Positions 51,201-59,721 are shown, counted from the first letter of the stretch. The stretch is 64,000 bases of DNA from an uncultured Eubacteriales bacterium (GCA_900316415.1 ONCV01000001.1:124001-188000); one strand, 5' to 3'. The notes: generated by a model from the letters alone, not told the origin. Translations and numbers: made by a program.

Positions 51201-53419
51201 GCAAGGCGGTTGAAATGACGATCGACAATCTGAAGCCTACCCTGATCGCGGTTGGCGATAAGGTTGGTGGAGGAACGGTTGATCTGACAGTGCCTACCAC
51301 TTCCTACACGATGATAAGTGCGGAAGGAGATCCCATCGATGTGGGTGACTATACCATCTCGCCCGTACTGAATGACGACAATTATACTGACAAGGACAGC
51401 GGTGCCGCCGTGACGGTGACCGACATTTATACTATCACTGCTGCATCCCTGAAGGAGCTGAAGCTGGATCCCAGCGAGTTGATCTACCGCAAGGAAGGCT
51501 ATGATCCGGAAAAGGATCTGAAGGACAGCGATTCCAAGGCCTCTGTTACCGCCATCGGCAACGGAGAGGACGATGTGTTCGATGTTCCGCTGGAGGACGT
51601 CGTGCTGAGCTGCGACAAGACGATCCTTGATGTGGGAACCTACACCATCACTGCTACGCCCATTACGGAAAACTATGTGAAGGAAACCACCCGAGCTACC
51701 GAACTGACTATCAAGCTGATGCAGGTGGATCCGATCGTGATCACTGTCAACGGCATGCAGGGACTGGTCGGCGGCGAGAACCGTCTGGGCGGTCCCAACG
51801 AGGGTCAGTATCACAGCTTCAGCCTGAGCGGTGAACCCAACGAGCCCATGACCGTGACCGTGAGCGGCGACACCGGCACAATCGTCATTCTGAAGGTCGT
51901 CAGCGGTGATGTCATCACCATCAAGAACAACGCGATTACCTTCGAGGGAAGCACGCTGAATCTCGATACGACCGGCGACGTGATGTATACGATTACCGCC
52001 AACTATGATGACGCGAGCAACCTGAAGGTTGGAGACGCGGAAACTGCTGCGGCTCCCGTATCCGAAACATTCTACTATGACGTCAGCTGCAAGCCAGGTA
52101 CCGTGACGGCAGAACTGATGAACCGCGGGGAGACCGGTATTTCCATCGACGCGGCGGAGGACTACAGCAGCGTGGAACTGCAGGCCTCCGGTGAGAATAA
52201 CTTCTTCGCTTCCGCCAGCAATGTTCCGGCAGGCGGCAATCATATTCCGTTCGCGGCTGGAACCAATACGAAGCTGTTCTCCACAGAGCACAACGGAGGG
52301 AACACGTACGGCGGAACCTTCACCGATCTGCTGGGAAACACCGCGAACATTGATGGGCAGACGATTGGCAGGTCCAACGGTACGCTGTCGATCAACTCCG
52401 TTGAGCCTGCTCCCAACGAAAACGGATGGATCAGCAAAACGAACAACCTCAACTGGAGCATCAGTATGTCGGCGACGGGCGGATTCGATGAACTGACTAT
52501 CTTCAGCATCGGTGGTCATACAGAGCATCCGATTCTGAAGCAGGGTGATAACTCCGTTCCCGTGGATCCCAACTCCCTGACCACAGACGCCAAGCTGCCG
52601 ATCACGATCTCCTTCGACGATCTGAACGGCAATGCTACCTATCAGAGCATTGGATATGACAAGCAGGCGGATATGCCCTTGCTGACCACTATCGTGTATG
52701 ACGGATGCAACATCCTGGGCGGTATTGCGGAGCCTGGCATGAGCGTAACCATTTCGGTGAACGGTGAGTCCGTCACAGTAAGGAGCGATCGCTGGGGATT
52801 CTTCGTCACAGATCAGCTTCCGTTGGCCTATGAAGGGGATGTTATCTCCATCCATTACGTCGATAAAGCGGGCAACTATGTGAACAAGACCCTCATCGTG
52901 GGCGAAGCTCAGGATCCCGTGAAGATGGATGCTTATATGCTGGGTAAACTGTACAGCAATTCGCATTTTGTCGAAGACAGTGCAAACGCGAAATGGGTAA
53001 ATATCCTGAACGTATCCATGGAAGATCTCCAGAATGGACGGGTCGCAATGCCGATCATCGCCGGAAACATTGTGAAGGTCGGCGAGATCGAATTCAGCAT
53101 GGATGCGAACAACACGATCAGTTACACGTATACGCTGAACGACGGAATCAATCAACTGGGCGACGAAGTTGTCATGGTTGACACGAAGCGGAATATGGAC
53201 GCGCTGCTGCACCTGCAGGGCGAGGCGATCAGCCCCAACGGAACCGTTGTGGAAGCCAAGGGAAAGAACCCGACCTACAGCCTTGTAGCCAAGTTTGAGG
53301 TGGAAGTACCCGCGGATCTGCTGCAGGAAACCTTCCAGACGGCCAATGAGAACGACAACGCGCTGAAGAGAATGTACGTTGAGCGTCAGACCCAGCGGTC
53401 TCTGAAGGACTCCGAATAA
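48260..53419 (+). CDS. Giant exported protein with thirteen MBG-like Ig repeats
   Basis: A 1719-residue protein with a signal peptide or N-terminal anchor (KLKWLIALVALLAFVLAVGLAIGE). Thirteen repeats of about 80-90 residues follow, to about residue 1155. Each has a Y(T/N)G or IYN opening, a Y/D-A-G-x-Y-x-I/V centre and a YTI/YTV ending (for example VEDAGTYEYKV, KNAGEYEISA), as in MBG/YDG-type bacterial Ig domains. The last 560 residues contain other beta domains, one Big-type (GGIAEPGMSVTISVNGESVTV). No LPXTG sorting signal or C-terminal membrane segment is seen. The first repeats are A+T rich compared with the C-terminal part. Start at ATG 48260 behind AAAGGAAG. Likely a surface adhesin or stalk; binding partner unknown. 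Confidence 0.88.
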   Translation: MNEMKTSRKLKWLIALVALLAFVLAVGLAIGETEITVTGSYVYTGVAQSGVTFTAIVDGHELTDNLAVQRYSKDGTNWAETFTDAGQYYIEIRGDYVDTDGITHININQKSSTAVLNVAPASLSVSWPAVNEFEYTGEPVTVSPTVTGIDNPDNYVIVTIPSGAEEIGDNYSCSVTIKDEAANNVEFASAESASYTFKIIPAKATITWPTKNSADYTGSEITVGEPVLSCTSGYAPTTADYIITKPSTTVQDAGSYEYSVAPTNDSHISLDGQSTEWTFTVNPLQVSIEWPETNNATYAGSPIAVDAPNISANGYTIVDGDYQITTPSSAVEDAGTYEYKVTINNTNLATSDPLSWTFTVNPVKVKAGWGTDGNSTTYTGNVITVDPVVEAEGYELTKGTDYSVEWSGEVKDAKSYTVTVTLQDTKNFTFESGTGVLTYNVVPAEITEFVIDESTQSRTYYPGKVTEIKDISATVKAGDIELIRDKDYELSSAPSPIEAAGDYQITIMLPDNSNFTKGSIQDQTYTVNKANLAGLTLDSEESIYNQKDVTVTGKVYAYTDGTSGDTFEIESGIYTLSSDPAQVKNAGEYEISATVNSNNYTGDISPETYTIKPASLGELTLGVNESIYAGQSSEVGLDDMQASVSATAGEEALTVENTAYNLVLEGADKVTNAGEYTISIELTDEGKNNYEGTIPTAKYTVKKAEVSDLKLDKFTSIYNQVAVDLTELNPVLTAGTLDVENDGEKFTLHSTPEEIKDQGDYTITVTLDNGDSSNFLVPDGFSRTYTITKADLNSLTLGETSSIYDSSKPVDLAAIQALDDTVVTAKTDSDDIILPKAAYKLVPASISDGIGKYTITVELVDTNNYTDPSGVKAEYEITAANLASLTLEDTDWVYNQETLDPNTLNLNPTVKDEFNNLVETEMYQLTVANMKDAGEYQITVTLTEEGKKFYQDEDAISADFKVLPAVIKTLTLGKDTSVYNRKAVEMTIDNLKPTLIAVGDKVGGGTVDLTVPTTSYTMISAEGDPIDVGDYTISPVLNDDNYTDKDSGAAVTVTDIYTITAASLKELKLDPSELIYRKEGYDPEKDLKDSDSKASVTAIGNGEDDVFDVPLEDVVLSCDKTILDVGTYTITATPITENYVKETTRATELTIKLMQVDPIVITVNGMQGLVGGENRLGGPNEGQYHSFSLSGEPNEPMTVTVSGDTGTIVILKVVSGDVITIKNNAITFEGSTLNLDTTGDVMYTITANYDDASNLKVGDAETAAAPVSETFYYDVSCKPGTVTAELMNRGETGISIDAAEDYSSVELQASGENNFFASASNVPAGGNHIPFAAGTNTKLFSTEHNGGNTYGGTFTDLLGNTANIDGQTIGRSNGTLSINSVEPAPNENGWISKTNNLNWSISMSATGGFDELTIFSIGGHTEHPILKQGDNSVPVDPNSLTTDAKLPITISFDDLNGNATYQSIGYDKQADMPLLTTIVYDGCNILGGIAEPGMSVTISVNGESVTVRSDRWGFFVTDQLPLAYEGDVISIHYVDKAGNYVNKTLIVGEAQDPVKMDAYMLGKLYSNSHFVEDSANAKWVNILNVSMEDLQNGRVAMPIIAGNIVKVGEIEFSMDANNTISYTYTLNDGINQLGDEVVMVDTKRNMDALLHLQGEAISPNGTVVEAKGKNPTYSLVAKFEVEVPADLLQETFQTANENDNALKRMYVERQTQRSLKDSE

Positions 53420-53459
53420 TATCCGCAGACAAAAAAGAAAGACGGTTGAATTTCAAAAT

Positions 53460-53498
53460 TGGGCGGCGGATTGGCGGACATCACCAGTCCGCCGCCCA
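53460..53498 (+). promoter_or_regulatory. Hairpin between the giant repeat protein gene and the pseudokinase gene
   Basis: 11-bp perfect stem (TGGGCGGCGGA / TCCGCCGCCCA) with no real T run; it is the only sizeable gap (103 bases) in this part of the cluster. It could act as a partial terminator or processing site. No promoter is obvious before 53523. Confidence 0.55.
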
Positions 53499-53522
53499 TC
53501 CTTAATAAAAGGAGGTTTCGCT

Positions 53523-56024
53523 GTGAGTGCAAAGACCTGTCCCGCATGCCTGAATTCCAGCTTTGAAAATGGCATCTGTAAACAATGTGGCTTTAAGCAG
53601 GCAGGATATACCGTGCCGCAGACAGCTTTGCCCCTGGGTGCCGAGATTGGCCCTTACCGGATCGGGATCCTGAAAACCACAAGCCGGCAGAGCCAGATCT
53701 ATACGGGCATTCACAGCGGTACCTCAAATGGGGTCATTATTGAGGAATTTTTCCCGCAGAAGGTGGTTGGCCGGGTAGCGGGCAATCCAACGGTAATGCT
53801 GGCCAGCAAGGATCCGGATAAGGAGACACGGTTCCAGCAGGGCTGCATGCAAATTGAAGCCTCTGAGCAGAAAAGACCGCTGAAACGGATCGAAACCATT
53901 CGTACAAACAATACGGTGTATTCGGTGTTCGAGATGCTTCCGAATCTTCCTGCCGCGGCCCAGTGCGAAGCCATGGCGGATTATCCTGTCTGCTTCCGGG
54001 ATGGAAACGGAAAGCCAAGAATGAGCATCAATCTGCTGGATATTCCTCCGATGCCGGAGGAACGCAGGTTTAATCCTGGACAGATTGACAATAAAGAACT
54101 GAGCACCCAGGGAGATGAGATCAGCAAGGAGCAGTTCTTCCGCCAGACAACGATGGATGCCGGAGACGCCCGGAAATTCCAGCCCAAAGAGTGGAAAAAA
54201 TGGCTGATTATCGCAGGCTGCGCGCTGGTCAGTCTGATCGTGCTCGGAACCCTCATTATAAAACTGGCGAAAGGAAAATGGGCGTGGGAATATCTGGCTT
54301 CTCAGCCGGTACCTGTTGTGACGGAAGAGCCAGCAACAACTGATTCAACTGGGAAGGAAAATGCCGAAACGATTATTGTACCAGGAGAAGAAACTGATGG
54401 CGGAACAGCAACAGAACCCGGGAAAGAGACAGAACTTGTACCCGGAAAAGAAACAGAATCCGGAGAAGAAACAGAATCCGGAGAAGGAACAGAATCCGGA
54501 GAAGGAACAGAATCCGGAGGAAAAACAGAATCCGGAGAAGGAACAGAATCCGGAGAAGGAACAGAATCCGGAGGAGAAACAGAACCCGGAGAAGGAACAG
54601 AACCCGGAGGAGAAACAGAACACGGAGAAGGAACAGAACCCGGAGGAGAAACAGAACCCGGAGAAGGAACAGAACCCGGAGAAAAAACAGAATCCGGAGG
54701 AGAAACAGAATCCGGAGGAGAAACAGAACCCGGAGAAGGAACAGAACCCGGAGGAGAAACAGAACCCGGAGAAGGAACAGAACCCGGAGAAAAAACAGAA
54801 TCCGGAGGAGGAACAGAACCCGGAGGAGAAACAGAATCCGGAGGAGAAACAGAACCCGGAGAAGAAACAGAATCCGGAGAAGAATTCAATACCGAAGAAA
54901 AGCCACAAATCGAAACAGGAGCAGTGACAGTAGGAGGCGCGACTCTATTTAAGACTCAAGAAAATTCCGAGAATAGTTTTGATAGGTTTGTGGAACGGGT
55001 TTACCTGATGAAGAAAATGGACGAGAAAAGTAAAGTGCAAGGGGAAAGGATGACTACAGATACACAAGGGAATTATGACTGGTCGAAGAAGAGTAATGAT
55101 AAGCAGGGACTTGTTTCTGAGAAGGTATACAAAGTACATTGCATCAATAATCAGTTTTTCGGACAGGCCGGGGGAAATAATATATATACTGCCTATACAG
55201 ACGTACTGAACAAAGATGGCAAGGAAACTGTTTTCCGTGTAAGAGCAGACATGGTAACACTTCTTTATCGAGTAACAGAGGAAGAAGCAAAGAACAATGT
55301 AGATCTGGAAGCAGATGACTATATCACCTTCGAACTGAAAGACTGGAAACAAATACAAGAAACTCTTATGGAGACTGGTGCGGAGTATCCGATAGTCAAG
55401 GAGGATGTTATCACAATCAGGGTTCAAAATGAAGAAAAAGAAACGGAATATAGGTTTATATATAGCATAATAAAGAGAGATGACATAGAAAACCTACAAG
55501 CGACTGATGGTTCAGACAACTCCAAAGGAACAAATATATCGTCGAGTACAGAAACTACCATACCTACAGAATCACCGACTAATAAGGAAACGCAAGTCCT
55601 TGCTGACAAGCCTGTAAATACAGGAAATTCGACCACTTCGCCAACTCCAATACCCGAGCAAAACGCAACTGAAAACCCAACCGAACCACCATCCACTGAG
55701 TTACTTAATCAGATCAGGGATATTAATTCCAGGCCGCAGTGGGAAGGGAAAACACTAAAGAATACCCTTATCATATTCGTTGGATCAACGGATTCCAATG
55801 TACAAGTGAGCAAGATCCAAGCGTTCCTGTATTATTCTAATGGAGAAAAGAAAGAGCTAAAAAAAGAGGATAAGACGCTTTCGAATGAAAAGGTTCGCTG
55901 GATTTTTAGTCTCCCGGAACAAGGTGTTCTCGAAAGCGAATTTGACCATCTGGAAGTTGTATACACAGTAATGGAAGGCAAAGTAGAGAAGATCTATCGA
56001 GAAAACGTTGAAATTAAACGGTAG
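53523..56024 (+). CDS. Membrane pseudokinase (N-lobe only) with long acidic repeat and external domain
   Basis: An 833-residue protein. It opens with a zinc ribbon (CPAC...CKQC) and then a kinase N-lobe (about 35-150) that aligns with the first kinase of the cluster. The catalytic Lys position is Glu (GVIIEEFFPQ) and the glycine loop is lost. The entire C-lobe (HRD and DFG) is missing. A membrane segment lies at about 238-258. Outside are about 25 copies of a six-residue Glu/Thr/Gly/Ser/Pro repeat (about 306-455), then a domain of unknown type (about 480-660), a Thr/Pro linker and a last beta-rich domain (about 730-833). GTG start behind AAAAGGAGG. It cannot phosphorylate; a scaffold or receptor role is likely. 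Confidence 0.82.
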   Translation: MSAKTCPACLNSSFENGICKQCGFKQAGYTVPQTALPLGAEIGPYRIGILKTTSRQSQIYTGIHSGTSNGVIIEEFFPQKVVGRVAGNPTVMLASKDPDKETRFQQGCMQIEASEQKRPLKRIETIRTNNTVYSVFEMLPNLPAAAQCEAMADYPVCFRDGNGKPRMSINLLDIPPMPEERRFNPGQIDNKELSTQGDEISKEQFFRQTTMDAGDARKFQPKEWKKWLIIAGCALVSLIVLGTLIIKLAKGKWAWEYLASQPVPVVTEEPATTDSTGKENAETIIVPGEETDGGTATEPGKETELVPGKETESGEETESGEGTESGEGTESGGKTESGEGTESGEGTESGGETEPGEGTEPGGETEHGEGTEPGGETEPGEGTEPGEKTESGGETESGGETEPGEGTEPGGETEPGEGTEPGEKTESGGGTEPGGETESGGETEPGEETESGEEFNTEEKPQIETGAVTVGGATLFKTQENSENSFDRFVERVYLMKKMDEKSKVQGERMTTDTQGNYDWSKKSNDKQGLVSEKVYKVHCINNQFFGQAGGNNIYTAYTDVLNKDGKETVFRVRADMVTLLYRVTEEEAKNNVDLEADDYITFELKDWKQIQETLMETGAEYPIVKEDVITIRVQNEEKETEYRFIYSIIKRDDIENLQATDGSDNSKGTNISSSTETTIPTESPTNKETQVLADKPVNTGNSTTSPTPIPEQNATENPTEPPSTELLNQIRDINSRPQWEGKTLKNTLIIFVGSTDSNVQVSKIQAFLYYSNGEKKELKKEDKTLSNEKVRWIFSLPEQGVLESEFDHLEVVYTVMEGKVEKIYRENVEIKR
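54440..54884 (+). repeat. 18-bp tandem repeat coding for a hexapeptide
   Basis: About 25 units of the type CCGGAGAAGGAACAGAAT with variants (aatccgg/aacccgg; gaaggaaca/gaggaaaca). In the gene frame it codes (G/E)xTESGE-type hexapeptides. Other frames on both strands also stay open across it because of the repeat. Confidence 0.92.
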
Positions 56025-56041
56025 GGGAGGAGAATGAATCA

Positions 56042-56950
56042 ATGGAAAGAGTAATCACTGAAACCAAAGAAGCGACTCCCCAGGCACAGCCTGTCACGAT
56101 GGATGTGACATTGAACGCGGCAGTGATCAGCCACCGCGGATGTGTGCGGGATAACAATGAGGATAACTTTCTCTTCGAGGGAGATCTGATGCCTGATGAT
56201 GATGTGAACGATGGAGCGTGCATCCGGGCAACGGTCACCAAGGATTATCATCTGCTGGCGGTCTGCGACGGCATGGGAGGACTGCAGGGTGGCGAACGTG
56301 CTTCCTCTATCGCGATCCATTCCATGAATGTATTGAACCAGTATTTTCCTACAGCTTCCGTAGAGCGGGCTATCAACAGCTATGCCAGCGAAGCAAGCAG
56401 AAAAATATTCGAGGACAGTATCCAGCTGGGAGAAGAGGGACGGGAAGGCACGACGCTGGCGATACTATACATCTCGGATGGTATTGCCCATGTAGCAAAC
56501 ATCGGCGACAGCAGGGTCTATCTGCTACGGATGGGAAAGCTGTTTCAGCTGAGTTTTGATGATTCCCCCGTATTTCGGATGATGAAAAAGGGTGAGCTGA
56601 ACCGGGAGCAGATGAGAAAACATCCGCAGGCGAACAAGATTGAAGCTTTCCTTGGCATGCCGGAGCAGAAGAAACCCAATCCCTACGGACATCATTTCAG
56701 AATCCCGCTATGCGCGGGAGACCGGTTCCTGCTATGCTCAGATGGGCTGAGCGACCTGCTGATGCACGATGAGATTCAGCGCAGGCTGACGGAAAGTCCT
56801 GATCCAATGGCGGCCGCCAGTCAGCTGATCTGGCGGGCGATGGAAATGGGCGGGAAGGATAATACAACCTGCATCATCGCTGATGTAACTGGAGCAAAGC
56901 TGCAGAAGCCTACTTCCGCAAGCCTGGGTATTCTGCCACAGGAAAAGTAA
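56042..56950 (+). CDS. PP2C-family Ser/Thr protein phosphatase
   Basis: A 302-residue cytosolic phosphatase with complete PPM motifs: SHRGCVRDNNEDNFLF, AVCDGMGGLQGGERAS, NIGDSRVYLLR, LLCSDGLSDLL and KDNTTCIIADV. It is longer at the N-terminus than the first phosphatase of the cluster. A short Pro/Thr tail closes it. GGGGAGGAG precedes the ATG. The gene lies between the pseudokinase and the kinase that is split by the insertion element, so it probably works on targets of that kinase. Activity is likely by motif count. Confidence 0.93.
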   Translation: MERVITETKEATPQAQPVTMDVTLNAAVISHRGCVRDNNEDNFLFEGDLMPDDDVNDGACIRATVTKDYHLLAVCDGMGGLQGGERASSIAIHSMNVLNQYFPTASVERAINSYASEASRKIFEDSIQLGEEGREGTTLAILYISDGIAHVANIGDSRVYLLRMGKLFQLSFDDSPVFRMMKKGELNREQMRKHPQANKIEAFLGMPEQKKPNPYGHHFRIPLCAGDRFLLCSDGLSDLLMHDEIQRRLTESPDPMAAASQLIWRAMEMGGKDNTTCIIADVTGAKLQKPTSASLGILPQEK

Positions 56951-56977
56951 TCAGCAAAGAAGGGAAGGTGAATCAGG

Positions 56978-58255
56978 GTGCCGCAGAACCTCTGTTTGGC
57001 ATGCATGAAGCCGATTGATCCGGGAACTCATGTGTGCCCTCATTGCGGGAACGTGGTACCCTGCCTTCCCAATTCTCAGAACAGCCTGCAGCCTGGATAT
57101 ACTCTTGGACGGTTTATCATCGGCAAGGAGCTGGGGAGGGGCGGATATGGAATCACCTATATCGCCTACGATACCCGGCTGGCTGTTGTTCGGTGTATCA
57201 AGGAATACTTTCCCAAAGACTGCAGACGGATGCCGGATATGAGCCCGGAAATCCGACCGGGAAAGGAAAGGGAGTTTCAACAGTTTTCTGACCGCTTCCT
57301 GCAGGAAGCGAGAATGATGGGCGCCGTATCGGATAAAAAGGGCGCACACGTTACCGAGGTTTACGACATCCTGAAGTTCCATGGCGACATTCCCTACATC
57401 CTGATGGAGTATCTGGATGGGTGCACCATGGATGAATACATCAGCCAGAAGAGAAGCGGTCTGCCCTGGCAGGAAGCCAGGGACATCCTCTGCGATGTGC
57501 TGGAGACACTGGACATAATTCACAAACAGAATATTCTGCATCGGGACATCAGCCTGAGTAACATTTTCCGCCTGAAGGACGGGAGCATACGGCTGATTGA
57601 CTTCGGAAGCGCGGTAAATCTGAATGATGCCCTGAATCAGCCGGGAACGCTTTATCCATCCAGCAAGCGATACTATTCTCCGCCGGAACAGGTGAGCAAT
57701 AGTCAACAGGGCCCCTGGACGGATCTGTATGCGGTGGGCGCCTGCCTTTTCAAGCTGGTGGCTGGCGGTTGGCCGCGGCAGTACGAAGCGAATAAGGTTT
57801 TTCCGACGCTGAAAATGTACGGTTTCAGCGTGCCGGATAAGCTGGACGCGATTCTGACAAAGGCTACTGATCCGGATCCCCGGAAAAGGTATCAGAGCGC
57901 CTTGGCGATGCGGGACGACCTGGCTGCTGTGCAGGAGGCACCCGCAGGGAAAACAAAAGAGAAAAAAGGAAAGCTGCCCCTGATTTTGGGGATTGGCGGC
58001 GCCGTCGTGGCGGCGGCCGGAATCCTGATTTTCACCATGGGCGGAAACAAGCCTGACACGAACGAAAATATGGCAGTGAGTGCAGAGATCGAAAGTGTTT
58101 CCGATGAGACGCTATCGAAAACGGAATCGCCAGCAGCAGAGGCTGAGAGTGGACTGGAACAGGATGAGGAGAATACGGAAGCCGAAAATATACCGGAAAC
58201 GCGTGAGTCAATAGAAGAAATCACGAAACAAGAGCCCGGGTCCCCTGCTCTGGAG
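56978..58255 (+). pseudogene. Ser/Thr kinase gene, 5' part, cut by an IS256-family element
   Basis: The 5' 426 codons of a kinase gene, starting with GTG behind GGGAAGGTGA. A zinc ribbon comes first (Cys6, Cys9, Cys20, Cys23). The kinase domain (about 40-310) has GRGGYG, catalytic Lys75, HRDISLSN (Asp190) and DFGSA. The membrane segment is at about 328-348. Outside is an acidic Ser/Thr/Glu stalk. The frame then hits the inserted element at 58256 and ends after three extra codons with TGA at 58262-58264. The second half continues at 59790. Because the whole kinase domain and anchor are upstream of the break, a 428-residue active kinase without its external domain may still be made. Protein layout before insertion: kinase, membrane, Thr/Pro stalk, external domain, about 863 residues. 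Confidence 0.9.
58247..58255 (+). repeat. Left copy of the 9-bp target duplication
   Basis: GCTCTGGAG; the same nine bases occur at 59781-59789 on the other side of the element. Confidence 0.88.
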
Positions 58256-58387
58256 AGCTTGTGAAAAAATGTCTGTAAATAGCTGAAAAGCATTGGCCTT
58301 CTATGGTAAGATAAAATTTATCAAGGAGGCCGATTTTTATGGCGAACAAGAACGAACAAGAAAAAGGAAGTCTACAGACCCGGACCC

Positions 58388-59593
58388 ATGACCGAAGGAA
58401 AGCGGAACATTATTCAGGGACTGCTCCAGGAGTACAATATAGAGACAGCTGCAGACATCCAGGAAGCCCTGAAGGATCTTCTCGGCGGAACCATCAAGGA
58501 AATGATGGAAGCGGAGATGGATGACCATCTCGGTTACGAGAAATCCGAGCGTTCTGATAGTGACGATTACCGCAACGGGTATAAGAAGAAGCAGATCACA
58601 ACCAGCTATGGCGGTATGGAGATCGAAGTTCCTCAGGATCGCAAATCCACCTTTGAGCCTAAAGTAGTCAAGAAGCGCCAGAAAGATATCTCTGAGATTG
58701 ACCAGAAGATTATCTCCATGTATGCCAAAGGAATGACGACCAGGCAGATCTCCGACACTCTTATGGATATCTATGGTTTCGAGGCGTCAGAAGGCTTCAT
58801 TTCCGATGTGACGGACAAGATTCTTCCCCAGATTGAGGAGTGGCAGAAACGGCCGCTGAATGAGGTTTATCCGGTCATTTACATCGATGCGATTCACTAC
58901 TCTGTTCGTGACAACGGGGTGATCCGGAAACTGGCGGCATACGTCATTCTCGGCATTAACTGTGAGGGGATGAAGGAAGTCTTGACTATCCAGGTCGGCG
59001 AAAATGAGAGCGCCAAATACTGGCTTGCTGTACTGAATGAACTGAAAAACCGCGGCGTAAAGGATATCCTGATTCTGTGCGCTGATGGGTTGACCGGAAT
59101 CAAGGAAGCTATTGCAGCCGCATATCCCAACACAGAATACCAGCGCTGCATTGTTCACCAGGTCAGGAACACCCTGAAGTATGTCTCTGACAAGGACAGG
59201 AAAGCCTTCGCCGCAGATTTGAAGAAGATCTACAATGCGCCTTCTGAAAAAGAAGGTCGGGAAATCCTGGATGAGGTCACAGAGAAATGGGATGAGAAAT
59301 ATCCCCGCGCTATGAAGCGCTGGTACGACAACTGGGACGCCGTCAGTCCGATTTTTAAGTTCTCCAAGGATGTTCGTACAGTGATCTATACCACCAATGC
59401 CATTGAAAGCTTGAATTCAACTTACCGGAAGTTGAACCGGCAGCGCAGCGTTTTCCCCAGCGACACCGCACTGCTGAAAGCACTTTATCTGTCCACGTTT
59501 GAGGCTACGAAGAAATGGACGATGCAGATTCATAACTGGGGCAAGATTTACGGTGAATTGTCGATTATGTACGAAGGCAGACTACCCGACTGA
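58388..59593 (+). CDS. IS256-family transposase
   Basis: A 401-residue DDE transposase with the family sequence HLGYEKSERSDSDDYRNGY near the start. The catalytic residues are Asp in VIYIDAIHYSV and Asp in ILCADGLTGIKEA, with Glu in TTNAIESLNSTYRKLNRQR, and the conserved Cys/His (YQRCIVHQVRNTLKYV). The N-terminus is puzzling. A much better ribosome site (AAGGAGG at 58322-58328) serves an ATG at 58339 in another frame. Its short peptide MANKNEQEK would join this frame after one extra A in the A5 tract at 58365-58369 is removed. So the gene may have a 1-base N-terminal frameshift, or start at the ATG at 58388 without a good site. Confidence 0.93.
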   Translation: MTEGKRNIIQGLLQEYNIETAADIQEALKDLLGGTIKEMMEAEMDDHLGYEKSERSDSDDYRNGYKKKQITTSYGGMEIEVPQDRKSTFEPKVVKKRQKDISEIDQKIISMYAKGMTTRQISDTLMDIYGFEASEGFISDVTDKILPQIEEWQKRPLNEVYPVIYIDAIHYSVRDNGVIRKLAAYVILGINCEGMKEVLTIQVGENESAKYWLAVLNELKNRGVKDILILCADGLTGIKEAIAAAYPNTEYQRCIVHQVRNTLKYVSDKDRKAFAADLKKIYNAPSEKEGREILDEVTEKWDEKYPRAMKRWYDNWDAVSPIFKFSKDVRTVIYTTNAIESLNSTYRKLNRQRSVFPSDTALLKALYLSTFEATKKWTMQIHNWGKIYGELSIMYEGRLPD

Positions 59594-59630
59594 TACCAGA
59601 AACAGCCAGCCATATCAAGGGTAAAATGAA

Positions 59631-59721
59631 CGCCCGGCTCGCCGGGCGCCCTTGACATGTCTGCCTGTTTTCTGGTAACGTTGTAGTCAAGAGGCCGAAC
59701 AGCAGAATCTGCCGTTCGGCC
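59631..59721 (+). other. Two hairpins in the right end of the insertion element
   Basis: CGCCCGGC-TC-GCCGGGCG (59631-59648) follows the transposase stop. GGCCGAAC...GTTCGGCC (59693-59721) is a 14-bp stem with one mismatch. Such stems can stop transcription entering or leaving the element. Between them, TTGACA (59652-59657) with TAACGT 18 bases later is a weak possible outward promoter. Confidence 0.55.

Noticed and set aside
50678..53212. Minus-strand open frame of 844 codons opposite the Ig-repeat gene
   Set aside because: The plus strand has a full repeat protein with signal peptide and ribosome site; the minus frame lacks both.
54440..54884. CRISPR array
   Set aside because: Units are contiguous without unique spacers and code a peptide in the gene frame; it is a coding tandem repeat.
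54302..54908. Open frames on both strands over the 18-bp repeat (Ser/Pro/Val-rich, Phe/Cys-rich and Lys/Gln/Asn-rich proteins)
   Set aside because: They arise because a stop-free 18-bp unit is repeated; none has a start signal.
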